This document shows, piece after piece, positions 1-9,040 of a stretch of 64,000 bases of DNA. Under the pieces are notes generated by a model that was given only the letters and a program-made list of their open reading frames with translations, was not told the DNA's origin and made no database searches. The stretch's first letter is position 1. Every line of letters begins with the position of its first letter. Origin of the DNA: Halomonas litopenaei (GTDB lineage: Bacteria > Pseudomonadota > Gammaproteobacteria > Pseudomonadales > Halomonadaceae); assembly GCF_017303055.1 (NCBI RefSeq), contig NZ_JAEKJT010000005.1, positions 124,001 to 188,000 on the forward strand. Direction: 5' to 3'. Both the position numbers and the translations under genes were made by a program.

Positions 1-1492
1 AAAGGGTAAGAGAGCGGCGTAGTCGCCATCGCCGCCAGACAGGCACCACCAGCGCCAGCACCACTAATAGACACAGCGCCAGGGACAGAGGGCGGGTAAC
101 GAAGGTGGTCAAATCCCACTGTGCTATCTGCATGGCACGCCTGAAATTAACTTCGAGAATCGGGCCTAGAATCAAAGCGATAACTAAAGGTGCTGCCGGG
201 TAGCGCCAGCGTTCCATGAAGTAACCGAGCAGTCCGAAGCCTACGGCCAACCACACATCGAACATTTCGTTGCGCAGGGCATAGCTTCCTACGACGCTGA
301 ATAGCAAGATCAAAGGCCCCAGCACACCTCCCGGCACTCGTGTCACGCTGACCATGTACCGACACAGCCAGAGGCCCAGGACAGCGAACAACACATTGGC
401 AAACAATAGAGAGACGATCAGGGTGTAGGTACTCTCGGCGTGCTGAGTGAATAGCGAAGGCCCAGGAATCATGCCGTGAATAGTTAGCCCGCCGACGAAG
501 ACCGCGGTGACCGCATTACCCGGGATGCCAAGGGTCAAGGTCGGGATCAAGGTGCCCCCTGTCACCGCATTGTTGGCCGCCTCTGAGGCGGCGACCCCTT
601 CAATTTCACCTTTGCCAAAACGTTCAGGATGAGCCGAGTGACGCCTCGCCTCGTTGTAAGAGATAAAGGCTGCGATGCTGGTGCCCGCCCCAGGCAGGAT
701 ACCGACGATAGAGCCGATCACTGACGAGCGCCCCAGTGTGCGCAAACACCGGCGGATATCCGCCCAGAGGGGAAAGCTACGCCCAGCAAAGCGCTGAGCG
801 CCTTCAGACAGCACGCCAGACTGGCTTGGAACGGCCAGGTTGAAGGCTTGGGACACCGAGAATAAGCCAATCAATACTGGTAACAACGGCACACCGTCAA
901 ACAGCTCGCTCTGGCCAAAAGTGAAGCGCTGTTCGCCGGTGAAGCTGTCCAGCCCAACACAAGCAAGCATCAGCCCCACCGCCGCAGAGAGCACCCCCTT
1001 AACCGGACGCTCGGACACCACCCCAACGATGGTGACCAACCCAAAGATCGCCAGCCAAGTGTACTCTTGTGGCCCAAAGGCCAAGGCGATGGTCGATAGT
1101 GGTGGGGCTATCGCCAGCAGTACGACGACACTGACCAAGCCGCCAAACAGAGACGCCAACGTAGCCATACCGATAGCCTCGGCGCCACGACCAGCCACCG
1201 CCATAGGATAGCCGTCCAACGCTGTGGCAATAGAAGCATCCGTGCCTGGCGTACGCAGCAGTATGGCGGTAACAGAACCACCGTACACCGAGCTGACGTA
1301 GACCGCCCCCAGCAAAATCAGCGCAAGCTCTGGCGGCATGCTGAACGTGATAGGGATGCACAGCGCGACCCCCATCGTAGAGGACAGCCCCGGCAAGGCG
1401 CCGACTAACATGCCTGCTAGAGTGCCAAGCACCAAAGTCGCCAGCGCCACCGGCGTCATCACATTGGCGAGCGCCGTCACAAGAATGTCCAT
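1..1492 (-). CDS. tctA: TctA-family large permease of a tripartite tricarboxylate transporter (partial)
   Basis: Large membrane subunit of a binding-protein-dependent secondary carboxylate importer. The reverse-strand frame opens with ATG at 1492 and stays open to the window edge, giving 497 codons. The family is about 500 residues, so almost the whole protein is present and only the last residues and the stop are missing. Visible family features are the early GALPGLSSTMG segment, a second glycine/proline-rich GILPGAGTSIAAF loop and the GTLIPTLTLGIPGN stretch, all between long hydrophobic helices. It follows the TctB gene after 54 bases and belongs with the TctC gene beyond it. The substrate cannot be read from sequence; the adjacent 2-hydroxyacid dehydrogenase hints at a carboxylate or hydroxy-acid (inference). 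Confidence 0.93.
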   Translation of the reverse strand, partial: MDILVTALANVMTPVALATLVLGTLAGMLVGALPGLSSTMGVALCIPITFSMPPELALILLGAVYVSSVYGGSVTAILLRTPGTDASIATALDGYPMAVAGRGAEAIGMATLASLFGGLVSVVVLLAIAPPLSTIALAFGPQEYTWLAIFGLVTIVGVVSERPVKGVLSAAVGLMLACVGLDSFTGEQRFTFGQSELFDGVPLLPVLIGLFSVSQAFNLAVPSQSGVLSEGAQRFAGRSFPLWADIRRCLRTLGRSSVIGSIVGILPGAGTSIAAFISYNEARRHSAHPERFGKGEIEGVAASEAANNAVTGGTLIPTLTLGIPGNAVTAVFVGGLTIHGMIPGPSLFTQHAESTYTLIVSLLFANVLFAVLGLWLCRYMVSVTRVPGGVLGPLILLFSVVGSYALRNEMFDVWLAVGFGLLGYFMERWRYPAAPLVIALILGPILEVNFRRAMQIAQWDLTTFVTRPLSLALCLLVVLALVVPVWRRWRLRRSLTL

Positions 1493-1546
1493 GGAAGGAC
1501 TCCCGAAGAGAAAAGTGAGGCCGAGGTATGCCGAGGGCTCAGAGAG

Positions 1547-1987
1547 TCAGAGAGCCATCACGCCCATTGGCAACGGCACCGACAAAAGCCACACGAAGAC
1601 GATGTAAAGCGACAGTGTGAAGCACGCCGATAGCAGCGCGGTCGTGCCCCAGCCTAGCCGGGCCAGCGATTTCAGCGTGAACAGCAAAAACAGCGGAACC
1701 ACCACGAAGGTACCGAGCGGCTCCATCAACACCAGCGTCGCCACCAACGCCGCGCACCACTGAAACAATCGCGCCTTGGCTACCGCCCTCACCGGCGAGG
1801 CACCATCGCCCTCGGTTGGGCGACGGCTGGTCAGGCCGAGCCATATCGATGACAGCAGCCCGAGCCAAGCGGTGATCAATACGAAAAGCCCAGCATCAGC
1901 CCGCATACTCAAGGCCATCACCATCGCCGCGACAGCCACCGCGCCAGTCAGCAGCGCGACGCGGCGATCGATGTGATTCAGGGTCAT
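1547..1987 (-). CDS. tctB: TctB-family small permease
   Basis: Small membrane subunit of the tripartite tricarboxylate transporter, 146 residues, the usual TctB size. Four hydrophobic segments are visible: two in the N-terminal half (VALLTGAVAVAAMVMAL and the LFVLITAWLGLLSSIWLGL stretch), then a charged loop, then two more near the C-terminus. TctB sequences are poorly conserved, so the call rests on size, hydrophobic pattern and position between TctC and TctA. Its ATG overlaps the stop of the TctC gene by 4 bases (ATGA), indicating translational coupling in one operon. Confidence 0.85.
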   Translation of the reverse strand: MTLNHIDRRVALLTGAVAVAAMVMALSMRADAGLFVLITAWLGLLSSIWLGLTSRRPTEGDGASPVRAVAKARLFQWCAALVATLVLMEPLGTFVVVPLFLLFTLKSLARLGWGTTALLSACFTLSLYIVFVWLLSVPLPMGVMAL

Positions 1988-2958
1988 GGCTCTATCCAGG
2001 GGTTCTTGTCCCAGACGGCTTTCAAACTCTGCTGGCTCGCCTCTAGCGAAGCCGCGTACTCATCGCCATAAAGGGGGTCCAGCGGCATGTTGAGCTTATC
2101 GAGCTCTGCCACAAACTCGGGGTTCTCGATTACGCTACGCGATACCTCGATCAAACGCTGATAGACCTCGTCAGGTACCCCTGCCGGCAATGCCAGTCCT
2201 CTCGAGGCTGAGGAAATCACCTCATAACCCTGTTCCGCACCGGTTGGCACATCGGTAATGGCGTCCATTCGTTCGCCGGACCACACCGCCAGCCCACGCA
2301 CGTCTCCTTCGCCAATGTGGCTCGCAGCCTCAGACATATTGCCTTCAAAGGCATCAATATGGCCGCCCAGCAGCGCCGCAGTAGCCTCCGCATTGCCATT
2401 GAAGGAGACGAAGTTGAGCTCAATGCCGGCAGTACTGGCAAAGTTCAATGCTGCAAGATGGTCGTCTCCTCCGATGCCTTCGTGGGAGACGGTTACGGAG
2501 CGAGGCTCGGCACGAACCGCCTGGACCATTTCATCCAGGGATTGCCAGGGGCTATCGGCGGCCACTGCCAGTACGCCAGGGTCGGTTACTACATTGGCCA
2601 GTGGCAGCAGATCGTTCAGCGTATAGCCCACAGTATCAGCACGGGTAAAGGGGTGAGTCTCCACCGAAGGGGAGTTGATGAGGCCAATGGTGTAGCCATC
2701 CGGTTCTGAATTGGCCAGGTACACCCAGCCCAGCTCGCCGCCAGCACCAGGCTTATTGACGACGACCATTCGCTGGCCCAGTTCCTCTTCTGCATACTTG
2801 GCAAAGATGCGGGCCATGGTATCGGTACTTCCCCCGGCACCGTAGGCCACCACCATCTCAATCGGCTTGCTGGGGTAATCAGCGGCCCAGGCTTGAGAGC
2901 CCCAGGCCACGCCTAGCACTGCCAGTGCCGTGCTAGTCGTTGTTGTCAAAAGCCGCAT
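1984..2958 (-). CDS. tctC: TctC-family periplasmic solute-binding protein
   Basis: Extracytoplasmic receptor that captures a carboxylate and delivers it to TctAB. The 324-residue protein has a clear Sec signal peptide (MRLLTTT then a hydrophobic core ending in SQAWA, cleavage near residue 25). The mature start ADYPSKPIEMVVAYGAGGSTD is the typical Bug/TctC N-terminus, whose YGAGGSTD loop contacts ligand carboxylates in characterised relatives. A GGGAGAC ribosome site precedes the ATG. It is the first gene of the tctCBA operon and is divergent from a LysR gene, which probably controls it (inference). Confidence 0.93.
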   Translation of the reverse strand: MRLLTTTTSTALAVLGVAWGSQAWAADYPSKPIEMVVAYGAGGSTDTMARIFAKYAEEELGQRMVVVNKPGAGGELGWVYLANSEPDGYTIGLINSPSVETHPFTRADTVGYTLNDLLPLANVVTDPGVLAVAADSPWQSLDEMVQAVRAEPRSVTVSHEGIGGDDHLAALNFASTAGIELNFVSFNGNAEATAALLGGHIDAFEGNMSEAASHIGEGDVRGLAVWSGERMDAITDVPTGAEQGYEVISSASRGLALPAGVPDEVYQRLIEVSRSVIENPEFVAELDKLNMPLDPLYGDEYAASLEASQQSLKAVWDKNPWIEP

Positions 2959-3163
2959 AGTCAGTCTCCCGCTCTAGTGTTGTTAACTTGTTATCTCGCA
3001 GGGCCATCTGCTGCCGGATCAACGGAGATGATGCTCACATTCTTCTCCGATGCCACATAGGCTCCAGGTCTTGTGCTGCGGGCGCCTAGCATCACTCGCT
3101 GATGACTTCAGCGCTTCCCGAACCCTTCTCAACTATAGAAAGAGACTCTTGTTGAAAAAAAGC

Positions 3164-3174
3164 GAATAATATTC
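3164..3174. promoter_or_regulatory. Palindrome in the tctC/lysR divergent promoter
   Basis: GAATA-A-TATTC is a perfect 11-bp inverted repeat about 45 bases upstream of the LysR start, inside the 255-base spacer that must hold both divergent promoters. Size and place suit a LysR-type binding site, but no ligand or regulator link is shown. Confidence 0.4.
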
Positions 3175-3213
3175 ACACAATTAGTTTCCAAAAATTCATC
3201 TAACGCTGGATGA

Positions 3214-4152
3214 GTGCCCATGCTAACCCTCAAACAGCTTGACACCTTCCTTCAGATCGTGGAGCTGGGCACTTTTGAGCGTGCAGCCCAGCGGTTAAGA
3301 ACAACACCTTCAACCATCTCCAAGCGCATCGCAGAGCTGGAGGATGCTACCGGCCTCACCCTGTTCGATCGTTCGCGGCGTGGCGCCCAGCTCACCGACC
3401 AGGGGGAACGACTTCTCGATCATGCTATTGCTACCATGGAGCACGCCGACCGCATTCTGGCGCTCAAGCGCCAACCGTCTAGACTGCATCGCGTTCGGCT
3501 TGGACTGACCGATCTTAGTGCCTTGACCTGGCTCCCGACGTTTCTCGAACGCTTCAATCAAGACCGTCCAGACATCCGCCTAGAAATCTGCATCGACATG
3601 AGTCGCACCCTTTTTCAGCAGTTTCAGGACGGAGAGCTGGACATCGTGGTCGTGCCCGCAAGCCAGAACGCCTTTGGCCAGCCAGGGGTAGAATGGCAAT
3701 TGATCGCCGAAGTGGACATGGCCTTTGTCGCAAAGCGAGGAACGCTTCAGACCCCTACTCCCGTTGCGCTGGCCGACCTGCGTAACTACCCTCTCATCGG
3801 TCAGGGAAAACGCTCCGGCTTCGCCCACGAGATAAATCACTGGTTGCATCAACACAGCCTCACCGCTCCCACCCTCACCACCGATAACCTGCTAGCACTG
3901 GTGGGACTGGTGAGTGCGGGCCATGGCATCAGTGTGCTGCCCTCCCACTGCGTGATGAGCCTAACCTCCAGTCAACTAGAAATCATCGAGACTCGCCCAG
4001 CCCTACCCAGCATTGGTTACTACGCAGTGTTTCATGACGGTCCACGCCATAAACTGCTGAATGCTCTAGCAAAAGCTCTGGCAGAAGCCGCGGATTTCAC
4101 CCAACCTTTCTTCATCCCCCCTGCATCGACCCCACCCCGGAGCCCGCCATGA
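3214..4152 (+). CDS. LysR-family transcriptional regulator
   Basis: DNA-binding regulator, 312 residues if the GTG at 3214 is used, 310 from the ATG at 3220; the ATG gives the more typical N-terminus MLTLKQLDTFLQIVELGTF. The winged helix-turn-helix occupies roughly residues 5-65 (FERAAQRLRTTPSTISKRIAELE), followed by a substrate-binding domain with the usual VRLGLTDLSALTWLP opening. It is divergent from tctCBA and overlaps the next gene, a 2-hydroxyacid dehydrogenase, by 4 bases. This suggests that it governs uptake and oxidation of one carboxylate substrate (inference). Confidence 0.92.
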   Translation: MPMLTLKQLDTFLQIVELGTFERAAQRLRTTPSTISKRIAELEDATGLTLFDRSRRGAQLTDQGERLLDHAIATMEHADRILALKRQPSRLHRVRLGLTDLSALTWLPTFLERFNQDRPDIRLEICIDMSRTLFQQFQDGELDIVVVPASQNAFGQPGVEWQLIAEVDMAFVAKRGTLQTPTPVALADLRNYPLIGQGKRSGFAHEINHWLHQHSLTAPTLTTDNLLALVGLVSAGHGISVLPSHCVMSLTSSQLEIIETRPALPSIGYYAVFHDGPRHKLLNALAKALAEAADFTQPFFIPPASTPPRSPP

Positions 4153-5099
4153 ACATCGTGATTCCCGATGACTACCAGGATGTCGTTCGCCATCTGTCGG
4201 CCTTTGACCGTCTGTCCGGCCACCAGGTCACGCTGTTCAACGACACGTTGACGTCGCTGGATGCCCAGGTTGAGCGCTTTCACCACGCGGAGGCACTGGT
4301 GTTGATCCGCGAGCGAACCCGGATCACCCGCGCACTGCTCGAACGCCTGCCGAAGCTCCGGGTCATCAGCCAGACCGGAGGTGGCGTGGCCCATATCGAT
4401 CTCGAGGCCTGTCGCGAGCATGGTGTAACGGTGCTGGCAGGCCGCGGCTCGCCCACCGCCGCGGCGGAGCTGACCTGGGCGCTGGTGCTGGCCGCCATGC
4501 GGCATATTCCCGAGGAAGTCGCCAACCTCAAGGCGGGTCGCTGGCAGCGTACGCTGGGCACCGCCCTGGAAGGCAGAACCCTCGGTATCCTGGGCTACGG
4601 CAAGATCGGTGCCCGTGTCGCTCGCTACGGCCAAGCCTTCGACATGAAAGTGCTGGCATGGGGGCGCGAAGGCTCCCGTGAGCGTGCCCGCCAGGCCGGC
4701 ATCGAGGTCGTCGCCAGCCAACGCGAGCTGTTCGAGCGCAGCGACGTGCTTAGCCTGCACCTGCGCCTGAACGAGGCGACCCGCGGCATCGTCGGTGACG
4801 ATGACCTGGCGGCGATGAAATCCAGTGCGCTGCTGGTCAATACCAGTCGCGCTGAGCTGATCGCCTCTGGCGCCCTGGAGGCGGCGCTGCGCGCCGGACG
4901 CCCCGGCATGGCGGCGGTGGATGTGTTCGAGCAGGAACCGGTGGTCGAAGACCCTCTTCTGCACCTGCCAAATGTGCTGGCAACGCCCCACCTTGGCTAT
5001 GTGGAAAAAGATGGCTATGAGCTGTACTTTGGCGATGCCTTCAGCAACCTTATCGCCTTTATTGAGGGGCAGAAAATCGACGATCTCGCCGCCCAATAG
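4149..5099 (+). CDS. D-isomer-specific 2-hydroxyacid dehydrogenase
   Basis: NAD(P)-dependent oxidoreductase interconverting a D-2-hydroxy acid and its 2-keto acid, 316 residues. The Rossmann motif GYGKIG is at 149-154. The catalytic triad of the family is present: Arg234 in NTSRAEL, Glu263 in VFEQEP and His281 in TPHLGY. Its start overlaps the upstream LysR stop by 4 bases, so regulator and enzyme are co-translated, and the TctABC importer is divergent from the pair. The true substrate is unknown; related proteins are often labelled phosphoglycerate or glyoxylate/hydroxypyruvate reductases without proof. Confidence 0.93.
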   Translation: MNIVIPDDYQDVVRHLSAFDRLSGHQVTLFNDTLTSLDAQVERFHHAEALVLIRERTRITRALLERLPKLRVISQTGGGVAHIDLEACREHGVTVLAGRGSPTAAAELTWALVLAAMRHIPEEVANLKAGRWQRTLGTALEGRTLGILGYGKIGARVARYGQAFDMKVLAWGREGSRERARQAGIEVVASQRELFERSDVLSLHLRLNEATRGIVGDDDLAAMKSSALLVNTSRAELIASGALEAALRAGRPGMAAVDVFEQEPVVEDPLLHLPNVLATPHLGYVEKDGYELYFGDAFSNLIAFIEGQKIDDLAAQ

Positions 5100-5228
5100 C
5101 CAATCGTTATTTGCCTCGCTATTGAAGACTCTAGGCTGTCACACAGCAGGTGATGACAGGGAGACATTCTTTGGTAGAAGCGGTATGACGTGGCGGCCAT
5201 GGTCATGGTAGTCTCTGGAAAGAAATAG

Positions 5229-5262
5229 ACCAGCGTCATATGCTGGTTTGTCTTTTTCTTAT
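5229..5262 (+). terminator. Probable Rho-independent terminator
   Basis: A hairpin with arms ACCAGC and GCTGGT around a 7-base loop is followed directly by the T-rich run TTGTCTTTTTCTT. It lies 130 bases after the dehydrogenase stop and 80 before the GntR gene, so it would end the lysR-dehydrogenase transcript. An operator role is the alternative. Confidence 0.5.
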
Positions 5263-5342
5263 TCCACTTTTCACCTTGCCTGGACAGGCTTTCCCGCATC
5301 TGGGAGCCAGCACCAAGGAGAAAGGGATGGCGAGACGCAGCC

Positions 5343-6059
5343 ATGTCGACAGACGCACCTTCATCCCCACATGAAAAGCCCGAAGCGCTGGCTGAAGAGC
5401 TTGTCTATGACCGCATCGTTGATGCGCTGATCGACAAGCGCCTTCGTCCCGGCGAGCGACTCAATGAGGCGAAGCTTGCCACGGCGTTCAACACGCCAAG
5501 AAGCCGCGTTCGGCGTGCGCTGAACCGACTGACGGCGGAGCGGCTGGTACGCTTCGAGATGCATCGGGGCGCCTTTGTCTCACTGCCGTCCGTCAAGGAA
5601 GCCTACGATATCTTCGAGACGAGGCTGCACATCGAAGCGGCGGTGGCACGCATCGCCTGCGAGCGCATCGATGCCAGCGGCATTGCCACCCTGCGTAAGC
5701 ATCTGGCCCTGGAGCATCAGGTGTTCGAGGAACGCAAGCCGAGCGTCAACCGCATCTCCGGCGACTTTCATCTGCTGTTGGCGGAGCTGACCGGCAATGA
5801 AGAGCTGATCGCCATCGTGCGCCCCATCATTCGTCGCTTCTGTATTATCCAGTCACTCTACGAACGCCCCAGCGGGGTGCTATGCCTGACCCATGAGCAC
5901 CAGTCCCTGGTCGATATGATCGAGGCCGGCGACGCCGAGGGCGCCGCCCAGTCGATGATGGAACACTGCCGGCATATCTTTTACAGCCTGGAACTGTCCG
6001 AGCAGCGACGCGCCGAGGCCAACATCTACGATATCGCCACCGACACCCGCCATCACTGA
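5343..6059 (+). CDS. GntR-family (FCD/FadR-type) transcriptional regulator
   Basis: Regulator of 238 residues. An N-terminal winged helix-turn-helix (about 20-80: IVDALIDKRLRPGERLNEAKLATAF, then SRVRRALNRLTAERLV) is joined to an all-helical FCD ligand domain of about 130 residues. The FCD metal-type histidines appear in GDFHLLLAEL and in the C-terminal EHCRHIFYSLE. The annotated ATG has only a weak ribosome site. It is convergent with the aminotransferase/ABC operon on the other strand and is the closest regulator to it, so it may control that operon; this is inference. Confidence 0.9.
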   Translation: MSTDAPSSPHEKPEALAEELVYDRIVDALIDKRLRPGERLNEAKLATAFNTPRSRVRRALNRLTAERLVRFEMHRGAFVSLPSVKEAYDIFETRLHIEAAVARIACERIDASGIATLRKHLALEHQVFEERKPSVNRISGDFHLLLAELTGNEELIAIVRPIIRRFCIIQSLYERPSGVLCLTHEHQSLVDMIEAGDAEGAAQSMMEHCRHIFYSLELSEQRRAEANIYDIATDTRHH

Positions 6060-6153
6060 CCAGGCCTGACTAGCCTTGTCAGCGATGGTGGGCGTTTTCG
6101 TCGGCGATAGGCCCCTGTCACCAGGCCTCGCTTCTGTCTATTGCGACCGTCTA

Positions 6154-7398
6154 CTACAGCACCGCGTCCAGGGCCTGGATCAACCGGTCCACCTCGTCTT
6201 CGGTGTTGTAGTGCACCATCGAGACCCGCACGACACCCTGGATCTCCATCAGTCCGAGGTCCTCGGCCAGCTGACGCGCATAGAAGTCTCCGTAGCGAAT
6301 ACCGACCTTCGCGTCATCGATGCGCCTGACGATATCGTCAGACTGGCTTCCTTCCACAATAAAACTGATCGTCGCGACACGTTTATCGATGTCAGCATCC
6401 GCTCTTCCGATGATACGGACGCGCTCTTTCTGATTGAGATAGTCGATCAATTTCTTGCCGATTTTCGCCTCATGTTTCGCGATCCTTTCGAAGGCATCTT
6501 CCAGCCTATTGCGCAAGGATACGCCGTCGTATTTAGGGGAAAGCGAGGTCAGATATTCGAGGATTCCTGTAGCACTGTAGGTCAGCTCATAGTTGGGATT
6601 TCCCGGCTCCACTTTTCCCGGTATCTGGTCCTTGGTAAAGAAATGATGATAGATGCTGTCCAGCTCCAGCAGGCACTCTTTCTTGACGTAAAGCACGGCG
6701 TGATGCGGCCCAAAGACCTTGTAGAGACTGAAGCCGTAGTAGTCGACATCCCAGTCCTGGACATCGATGGCACGGTGGGGCGCGAAGGCCACGCCATCGA
6801 CGCAGATGCGAGCACCGGCGTCGTGAGCCATGGCGGCGATCTTTTTGATCGGATTGATGGTGCCGAGCAGGTTGGAGACATGGGTCACGCAGACCAGCTT
6901 GGTTCGCTCGTTGAGCAGTTCGGCCAGGCTGTCGAGCTCCAGTTCCAGGGTCTCGGGATGGCAGTTCCAGAAGCGCAGCTTGACGCCTCGTGCTTGCAGG
7001 CGACGCCAGGGACCGATGTGACTTTCATGGTCGGTATTGGTCACGATGATTTCATCGCCAGGGGCGAACTGGCTCGCCATGGCGTCCGCCAGCAACCGGA
7101 ACTGAATGGTGGAGCTCGGCCCGAACACCAGCTCTTCCACATGCTGCGCATTGACCAGCGTCGCCACCGCCCGGCGACCGGCGTCGACCTTGGCCTTGGA
7201 ATGCTGGCTGGGGGCGTAGCTGGCCCCTAGCTGAACATTGTCGCCCAGCAGATAGTCGCTGATGCGATCCACCACGACACGCGGCACCTGAGCACCACCG
7301 GCGTTATCCATAAACACCCAGTCACTGGCAAGGGAGGGGAACTGGGCTCTGACGCTTTCCAGATCAAGCGGGGGGGCGGAATGTGATTCGAAAGCCAT
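6154..7398 (-). CDS. Class V PLP-dependent aminotransferase (cysteine-desulfurase-like fold)
   Basis: PLP enzyme of 414 residues, related to the SufS/CsdA fold. Family residues are visible: DNAGGAQVP near 31-39 (phosphate side), His124/His127 in NTDHESH, Asp201 and His208 in DGVAFAPH, and the PLP lysine Lys227 in FSLYKVFG. The catalytic-cysteine loop of desulfurases is absent; the matching region reads IRYGDFYARQL. A transaminase, lyase or epimerase role is therefore likelier than sulfur transfer. The ATG at 7398 is chosen because AAGGA precedes it by 7 bases; an upstream in-frame extension would only translate a 15-bp repeat. It is the last gene of an operon with an amino-acid ABC importer. 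Confidence 0.85.
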   Translation of the reverse strand: MAFESHSAPPLDLESVRAQFPSLASDWVFMDNAGGAQVPRVVVDRISDYLLGDNVQLGASYAPSQHSKAKVDAGRRAVATLVNAQHVEELVFGPSSTIQFRLLADAMASQFAPGDEIIVTNTDHESHIGPWRRLQARGVKLRFWNCHPETLELELDSLAELLNERTKLVCVTHVSNLLGTINPIKKIAAMAHDAGARICVDGVAFAPHRAIDVQDWDVDYYGFSLYKVFGPHHAVLYVKKECLLELDSIYHHFFTKDQIPGKVEPGNPNYELTYSATGILEYLTSLSPKYDGVSLRNRLEDAFERIAKHEAKIGKKLIDYLNQKERVRIIGRADADIDKRVATISFIVEGSQSDDIVRRIDDAKVGIRYGDFYARQLAEDLGLMEIQGVVRVSMVHYNTEDEVDRLIQALDAVL

Positions 7399-7410
7399 GG
7401 GGAATCCTTG

Positions 7411-7484
7411 AAGCTGGGTCGAGAGAAGCTGGGTTAAGAGAAACTGGGTCGAGAGAAGCTGGGTTAAGAGAAACAGGGTCGAGG
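7411..7484. repeat. 15-bp tandem repeat, nearly five copies
   Basis: Four full 15-base units and one partial one lie back to back, alternating AAGCTGGGTCGAGAG and AAGCTGGGTTAAGAG types, so that 30-base pairs repeat with a single mismatch. The array fills the spacer between the ABC ATPase stop (7492) and the aminotransferase ATG (7398). It would be part of the operon mRNA just ahead of the ribosome site. Confidence 0.9.
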
Positions 7485-7491
7485 CCACGCC

Positions 7492-8295
7492 TCAGTGCGC
7501 CAGCACCGATTGGAAAAAGGCGCGGGTTCGATCTTCCTGCGGCGCAGAGAAGATCTGTTCAGGAGCGCCTTCCTCGACGATCTGTCCGGCCTCCATAAAG
7601 ATCACCCGGTCCGCCACATGGCGGGCGAAGCCCATCTCGTGGGTCACCAGCAGCATGGTCACACCGGTTCCGGCCAGGGTCTTGATGACGTCTAGCACCT
7701 CGCCGACCATCTCGGGGTCCAGCGCCGACGTCGGCTCATCGAACAGCAGCACCCGCGGCTCATTGGCCAGTGCCCTGGCGATACCGACCCGCTGCTGCTG
7801 GCCGCCAGACAGGGCGCTCGGGTACTTGTACATCTGCTCGGCGATGCCGACCTTCTCCAGCAATTCCTTGGCTCTGGCCTGGGCAGCCCCTGGGCTCCTG
7901 CCACGTACCCGGATCGGCCCCAGGGTGACGTTCTCCAGCACCGTCATGTTGGGAAACAGGTTGAAGCTCTGGAACACCATGCCCACGCCCTTGCGCACCT
8001 CGATCAGCTCGGGGCCGGGCTGGACCCGGGTGCCATCGACGTAGATGTCGCCGGCGCTGTAGGCCTCCAGATGATTGATGCAGCGAATCAGGGTCGACTT
8101 GCCGGAGCCCGACGGGCCGAGGATCGCCACCACCTCGCCTTCCGCCACCTCCAGGTCGATATTCTTCAACGCATGGAAATCACCGTAGTGCTTGTTCACG
8201 CCCTTGAGCGAGATGAGGGTTCTGCGGGCGGCGGCGGCTTGGCGGTCAAACGCAGCGGAAGGGGCCTGCGACACCGGCTGGGTCGGTTCAATCAT
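7492..8295 (-). CDS. Polar amino-acid ABC transporter ATP-binding protein
   Basis: ATPase subunit of an amino-acid importer, 267 residues. Walker A GPSGSGKS at 60-67, Q-loop in [11 protein letters not shown] near 105-115, signature LSGGQ at 162-166, Walker B VLLFDEP at 182-188 and the H-loop in LLVTHEMGF are all intact. The family (GlnQ/HisP type) usually starts near the [11 protein letters not shown] segment, so about 28 residues form an extra N-terminal tail. The start at 8295 is supported by an AAGGAG site 6 bases upstream. It follows the permease gene after 11 bases. Confidence 0.95.
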   Translation of the reverse strand: MIEPTQPVSQAPSAAFDRQAAAARRTLISLKGVNKHYGDFHALKNIDLEVAEGEVVAILGPSGSGKSTLIRCINHLEAYSAGDIYVDGTRVQPGPELIEVRKGVGMVFQSFNLFPNMTVLENVTLGPIRVRGRSPGAAQARAKELLEKVGIAEQMYKYPSALSGGQQQRVGIARALANEPRVLLFDEPTSALDPEMVGEVLDVIKTLAGTGVTMLLVTHEMGFARHVADRVIFMEAGQIVEEGAPEQIFSAPQEDRTRAFFQSVLAH

Positions 8296-8306
8296 GACAA
8301 TCTCCT

Positions 8307-8978
8307 TCAGGCTCGGCCTTGGGCGAAGCGTTTTTCGAGCAAGCCGACCAGCCTCACCAGCGGCAACAGCACCACCAGATACAGCAGCGCTGCGCCAATC
8401 AGCGGGGTGGGATTGGCCGCCAGGGCCTGAGCCTGAGTCGCCTGCTTGAGCAGGTCGGGCATCGCCACCACCGAGGCCAGGGCGGTGTCCTTCATCACGT
8501 TGATGCAGTTGCTGGTCAGCGGCGGAATGATCAAGCGGATCGCCTGGGGCAGGACCACGTCGCACATCACCCGATACTGACTCAGGCCGATCGACTGGGC
8601 GGCCTCGAACTGGCCCCGAGGCACCGCCTCGATGCCGGCGCGATAGATCTCGGCGGCGTAGGCGCTGGAGATCATGGTCAGGGCGGTACAGGCTGCAGCA
8701 AACGGTGACAGGGTGATGCCGACGAACGGCAGTGCGTAGTAGACGATGACCAACCACACCAGCACCGGCAGCGATCGAAACACATCGATGTAGGCAATGG
8801 TCAGAAAGCGCAGTGGCTTGGGGCCGTAGAGGCGCAACAGCGCCAGCCCCAGCCCGCCGATCAGCCCCAGCAGGATGCTCAAGAAGCCCAGCGCGATGGT
8901 CATGCCGAGCCCTTGGACGAGCATCGGGAAGGTGCGTACCAGCACCTCCCATTTAAAGAATGTCTGGACCAGGTCCAT
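8307..8978 (-). CDS. Polar amino-acid ABC transporter permease
   Basis: HisM/GlnP-type inner-membrane subunit, 223 residues with about five hydrophobic helices. The coupling-helix EAA-type loop that docks on the ATPase is visible as [28 protein letters not shown] in the second half. The family first-loop feature [13 protein letters not shown] and the [10 protein letters not shown] segment also match. Only one permease gene is present, so it probably works as a homodimer. It sits between the binding-protein and ATPase genes on the same strand, the usual importer order. Confidence 0.95.
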   Translation of the reverse strand: MDLVQTFFKWEVLVRTFPMLVQGLGMTIALGFLSILLGLIGGLGLALLRLYGPKPLRFLTIAYIDVFRSLPVLVWLVIVYYALPFVGITLSPFAAACTALTMISSAYAAEIYRAGIEAVPRGQFEAAQSIGLSQYRVMCDVVLPQAIRLIIPPLTSNCINVMKDTALASVVAMPDLLKQATQAQALAANPTPLIGAALLYLVVLLPLVRLVGLLEKRFAQGRA

Positions 8979-9010
8979 TCAACCAGCCTCCACGGCCGAG
9001 GGTGGGTGGG

Positions 9011-9032
9011 CCGTGGCGCGCGGGCGCCACGG
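9011..9032 (-). promoter_or_regulatory. Intercistronic stem-loop between binding-protein and permease genes
   Basis: CCGTGGCGC and GCGCCACGG form a 9-bp GC-rich stem with a 4-base loop, 8 bases after the binding-protein stop. No U tract follows on the reverse strand. Such stems commonly protect the binding-protein mRNA or partly attenuate the permease genes. Confidence 0.55.
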
Positions 9033-9040
9033 CACCGACA

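Noticed and set aside
4032-5096. 354-codon reverse open frame
   Set aside because: Antisense of the 2-hydroxyacid dehydrogenase, which has all catalytic residues.
6076-7230. 384-codon forward open frame
   Set aside because: Antisense of the class V aminotransferase and without family features.
7399-7488. 30-residue N-terminal extension of the aminotransferase
   Set aside because: It only translates the 15-bp repeat (LLTQLLSTQ units) and has no ribosome site, whereas the ATG at 7398 has one.
7492-8952. 486-codon reverse frame that would fuse a long N-terminal segment to the ABC ATPase
   Set aside because: The extra part is a shadow of the permease gene in another frame; the ATPase has its own ATG with an AAGGAG site at 8295.
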